From Silene noctiflora (lineage: Eukaryota > Streptophyta > Magnoliopsida > Caryophyllales > Caryophyllaceae), in NCBI GenBank assembly GCA_009801015.1, contig VHZZ01019170.1, forward strand, positions 20,071 to 40,558: 20,488 nt of DNA, in the 5' to 3' direction. The notes under the pieces are model-generated. The model searched no databases. It had not been told where the DNA came from and was given only the letters and a program-made list of their open reading frames with translations. Of this stretch, positions 18,486 to 20,488 are shown piece by piece. The stretch's first letter is position 1; every line of letters starts with the position of its first letter. The position numbers and the translations under genes were made by a program.

Positions 18486-18990
18486 TTCTAAGTATGGGGC
18501 GTGGCGCTTGGGAAGTTGCCACAACTTTGTTTCGGAGCGAATATTTCTTAATTTAGTGATAGTTCTTTGAAAATTGGAGATTTTGTTTCTAAAATAGGAG
18601 AGCCAGATGATCAATTCCCTTTACTCACGTGATTTATTCAAAATGTGAGATATATAGATGACAATAGAGGTGGTCATTTGGACATGTTGGTTTAGACATG
18701 CTCGTCCGGCCATGCCCGAATTAATGTCCCATGTGACCAACTAACCCATCTCGGGCAGTTACGAACGCAAATCCCTAGCGTGGCCTACCAAAAGCACAAA
18801 GATAAAATAAAATAACTACCGAGTATGCCCGAAATTTGCATTGCTTGTTTGTTTTGAAACTCACATATTCGTGATTGATGTACATGCATACGAATGTATG
18901 TGAGTTGATGTGATATAATTATATAATAATAACTACCGAGTATACCCCGAAATAGATACGTATGTATATAACCGACCTGAGNGANGAGTA
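18486..18990. other. Intergenic DNA with a duplicated 26-bp phrase
   Basis: AATAACTACCGAGTAT-CCCGAAAT occurs near 18812 and again near 18928, with one or two differences. No gene was recognised. The sequence AGGTGGTCATTTGGACATG near 18669 looks like dispersed repeat DNA, but I cannot name it. Confidence 0.4.
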
Positions 18991-19458
18991 CTTTATGGGA
19001 TTAGAGATTNGAAACCGGAAGTTTGACATTATGCGTCACCTGTTGGGAGGCTTATAGTATGAGGTATAATATCGATAGAATTTTGACTATATGAGATTCG
19101 ATTAGAGAATTGTTATAAATAAGAGGAAGTATTAAACCTTGAACTTGGTCACTTGTGGAATTTGTCAGTTGAACTTCGGGACGAAGTTCTCTTTTAGGGA
19201 AAGTAGATGTAACAAATTGGAAATAAGGAAAGAGAAAGTAAGAATATGTGAAGAAGTAACGAGAGTTGAGCAGAGAACTCTGGGATGAATACGATAATGA
19301 GTACGATAAACATGTGTGGTTAGTAAGAGTGATGATAGGCAATGGCGAGAGAGTACACGAGAACCGATAATGAGACTTGAGAGAAGATTAAGGAATGATT
19401 GGGAAAAGAGAGAGGGAGGCGAACTTCGAGGACGAAGTTCATTTTAAGGAGGGAAGAT
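18991..19458 (+). mobile_element. 3' internal end of a Ty3/gypsy-type retrotransposon with polypurine tract
   Basis: GAACTTCG-AGGA-CGAAGTTC (19421-19440) followed by TTTTAAGGAGGGAAGA and then TGTAAT is the usual 3' junction of plant Ty3/gypsy elements: end of pol, polypurine tract, LTR start. An earlier version of the same junction lies at 19171-19213. No integrase or chromodomain frame is intact here, and the single N positions reduce certainty. Strand is inferred from the order polypurine tract then LTR. Confidence 0.6.
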
Positions 19459-20488
19459 TGTAATCCCCGCATATTTTGGGATCCGTACGGGAAGCCTTGT
19501 GATGCGTGAGAGTCATACGATAGTAAGATTTGACCTTACAATAGACCAAGTGGAGCTTAGACTAGACCTATTGAAGTGTGGAAGTGGACTGAGTAAGCTG
19601 GTAGTGGACTGAATAGGGTGCACTCGGCCGAGTAGATGGTCTACTCGACCGAGTGGGATTGACTCGGCCGAGTGAGAGGTTCACTCGACCGAGTAGGTAG
19701 CACTCGGCCGAGTGAACCGCTCACTCGACCGAGTGACACTGTCAATGCGCATAAATCGTGTTTCATCCCTAACCCTAATTCATTTTCTCATCTTCTCCCT
19801 TTCTCTCTAAACTCTCTTNCTTCTCTCTAAAACTCTCATAAACACTCTTACATGGGATTCAAGCTTAGTCTAAGAGATTGTTCACCTTGTCATCCATTCC
19901 ATCCACCTTGTAAGTTGAGATATATCCCCTTTTCTAGTCTTATGAACCCTAGATTTTGGGGGTTTTCAATTAGGTTGTTTAATTAGTATTTGTTGTTAGT
20001 ATTTGGGTTATTGGGTGGTAATAAGGGGTTTTGTATTGTATTATAGTGTAGGATGATTTGTGATAGTTATCATATGATTATGGTAGGATGAGACGGTTTT
20101 ATGAGATAGATTCTTGTTGTCTCGGACTAGCTTATGAAGAATGCTTGAAGGTAGGTTAATCCTACTCGGTTTCAATTTATGTTTTGGATGGTTATATGAG
20201 TCGATATTGAATGTCATTGCATTATAACATGTTTTTTCGTAATTCATATGTTATTGAGAAGTAATTATTATGGCATCACATTGATGAAATTGAGGAATTG
20301 GTATTTATATCGTAATTGGGACCGTGTATCATGATAAGTCGGTAATTGGCATGTAGAGTGGTATCTTGCATTTATCGTGTTGGTCATACATAATGATAAG
20401 CGGGATTTTGTCGTCGACTCCCGATCAAAAACAATTTATAAAACCCAAATTAAGTAGTATAATAAGGGTGTCGAACCACAAGGATGGC
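19459..20488 (+). mobile_element. LTR of the Ty3/gypsy-type element (3' LTR, runs off or ends near the window edge)
   Basis: The LTR starts TGTAATCCCCGC directly after the polypurine tract. It contains the palindrome array at 19622-19734, then CATAAAT-like and CT-rich sequence (19740-19840) where an LTR promoter would sit. I cannot see the terminal CA end. After about 20400 the sequence (GTCGTCGACTCCCGATCAAAA and GGGTGTCGAACCACAAGG) looks like the start of a different dispersed repeat, so the LTR may end before that. Confidence 0.55.
19622..19734. repeat. Array of six 12-bp palindromes alternating GGCC and GACC centres
   Basis: ACTCGGCCGAGT (a perfect palindrome) lies at 19622, 19662 and 19702. 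ACTCGACCGAGT (one mismatch from palindromic) lies at 19643, 19683 and 19723. Start-to-start distances are 21, 19, 21, 19 and 21 bp, so the true unit is a 40-bp dimer present three times. The spacers between units are not conserved. Confidence 0.95.

Noticed and set aside
1-20488. CRISPR array, operon or prokaryotic defence system
   Set aside because: Spliced plant genes and plant transposons dominate; the only regularly spaced repeat (19622-19734) is a palindrome array with 7-9 bp spacers inside an LTR.

Overview
This is plant nuclear DNA. The window holds one multi-exon gene with GT-AG introns, several broken genes, and typical plant transposon debris: a CACTA end, Tourist-like MITEs flanked by TAA, SINE-like sequence and a Ty3/gypsy 3' end. 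Long AT-rich introns and microsatellites agree with a flowering plant, most likely a eudicot. The style of the repeats and the closeness of the main protein to beet/spinach-type sequences make me lean towards Caryophyllales, but this is an impression and not proof. A few single N bases (for example near 119, 544, 18982 and 19819) mark a draft assembly.

Layout. 1-1370 is AT-rich intergenic DNA with an unusual CCGG-rich island (about 586-880), a near-perfect palindrome and an (AAT)n tract. 1376-2606 looks like the 5' end of a gene (TATA box, 5' UTR exon, 1.06 kb intron, exon with ATG), but no body follows it. 2899-3357 is a CACTA-type transposon end abutting a gag fragment. 3632-3851 is a 220-bp MITE. 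4201-5574 is a broken F-box gene on the + strand. 6721-6972 is a broken class III peroxidase exon on the - strand.

7928-17365 (- strand) is the one intact gene: an 18-exon LEUNIG_HOMOLOG-type transcriptional co-repressor. The exons join in frame into 737 codons plus stop, with a LisH/LUFS domain, Gln-rich middle, NRKRKQ basic patch and C-terminal WD40 repeats. It lacks a mid-protein segment (the KMYEERMK-type block) that I would expect in this family. Its introns carry a 1.08-kb terminal-inverted-repeat element lying between two copies of an (AT)n(AG)n microsatellite, an ACC/ACT trinucleotide array, a diverged 138-bp tandem duplication and one or two tRNA-derived SINE-like remnants.

17366-17760 is the leader and promoter region of that gene. 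18014-18482 is a second, 469-bp MITE, enclosed by a local duplication. From about 19000 to the end is the 3' part of a Ty3/gypsy retrotransposon and its LTR, which starts at 19459 and carries a regular array of six 12-bp palindromes with a 40-bp dimer period.

I see no gene cluster or operon-like co-operation; the pieces are independent. I also found no convincing new biological system. The most unusual items are the palindrome array in the LTR, the duplicated hairpin-PPT-TG junction, and the exon loss in the LEUNIG_HOMOLOG gene.
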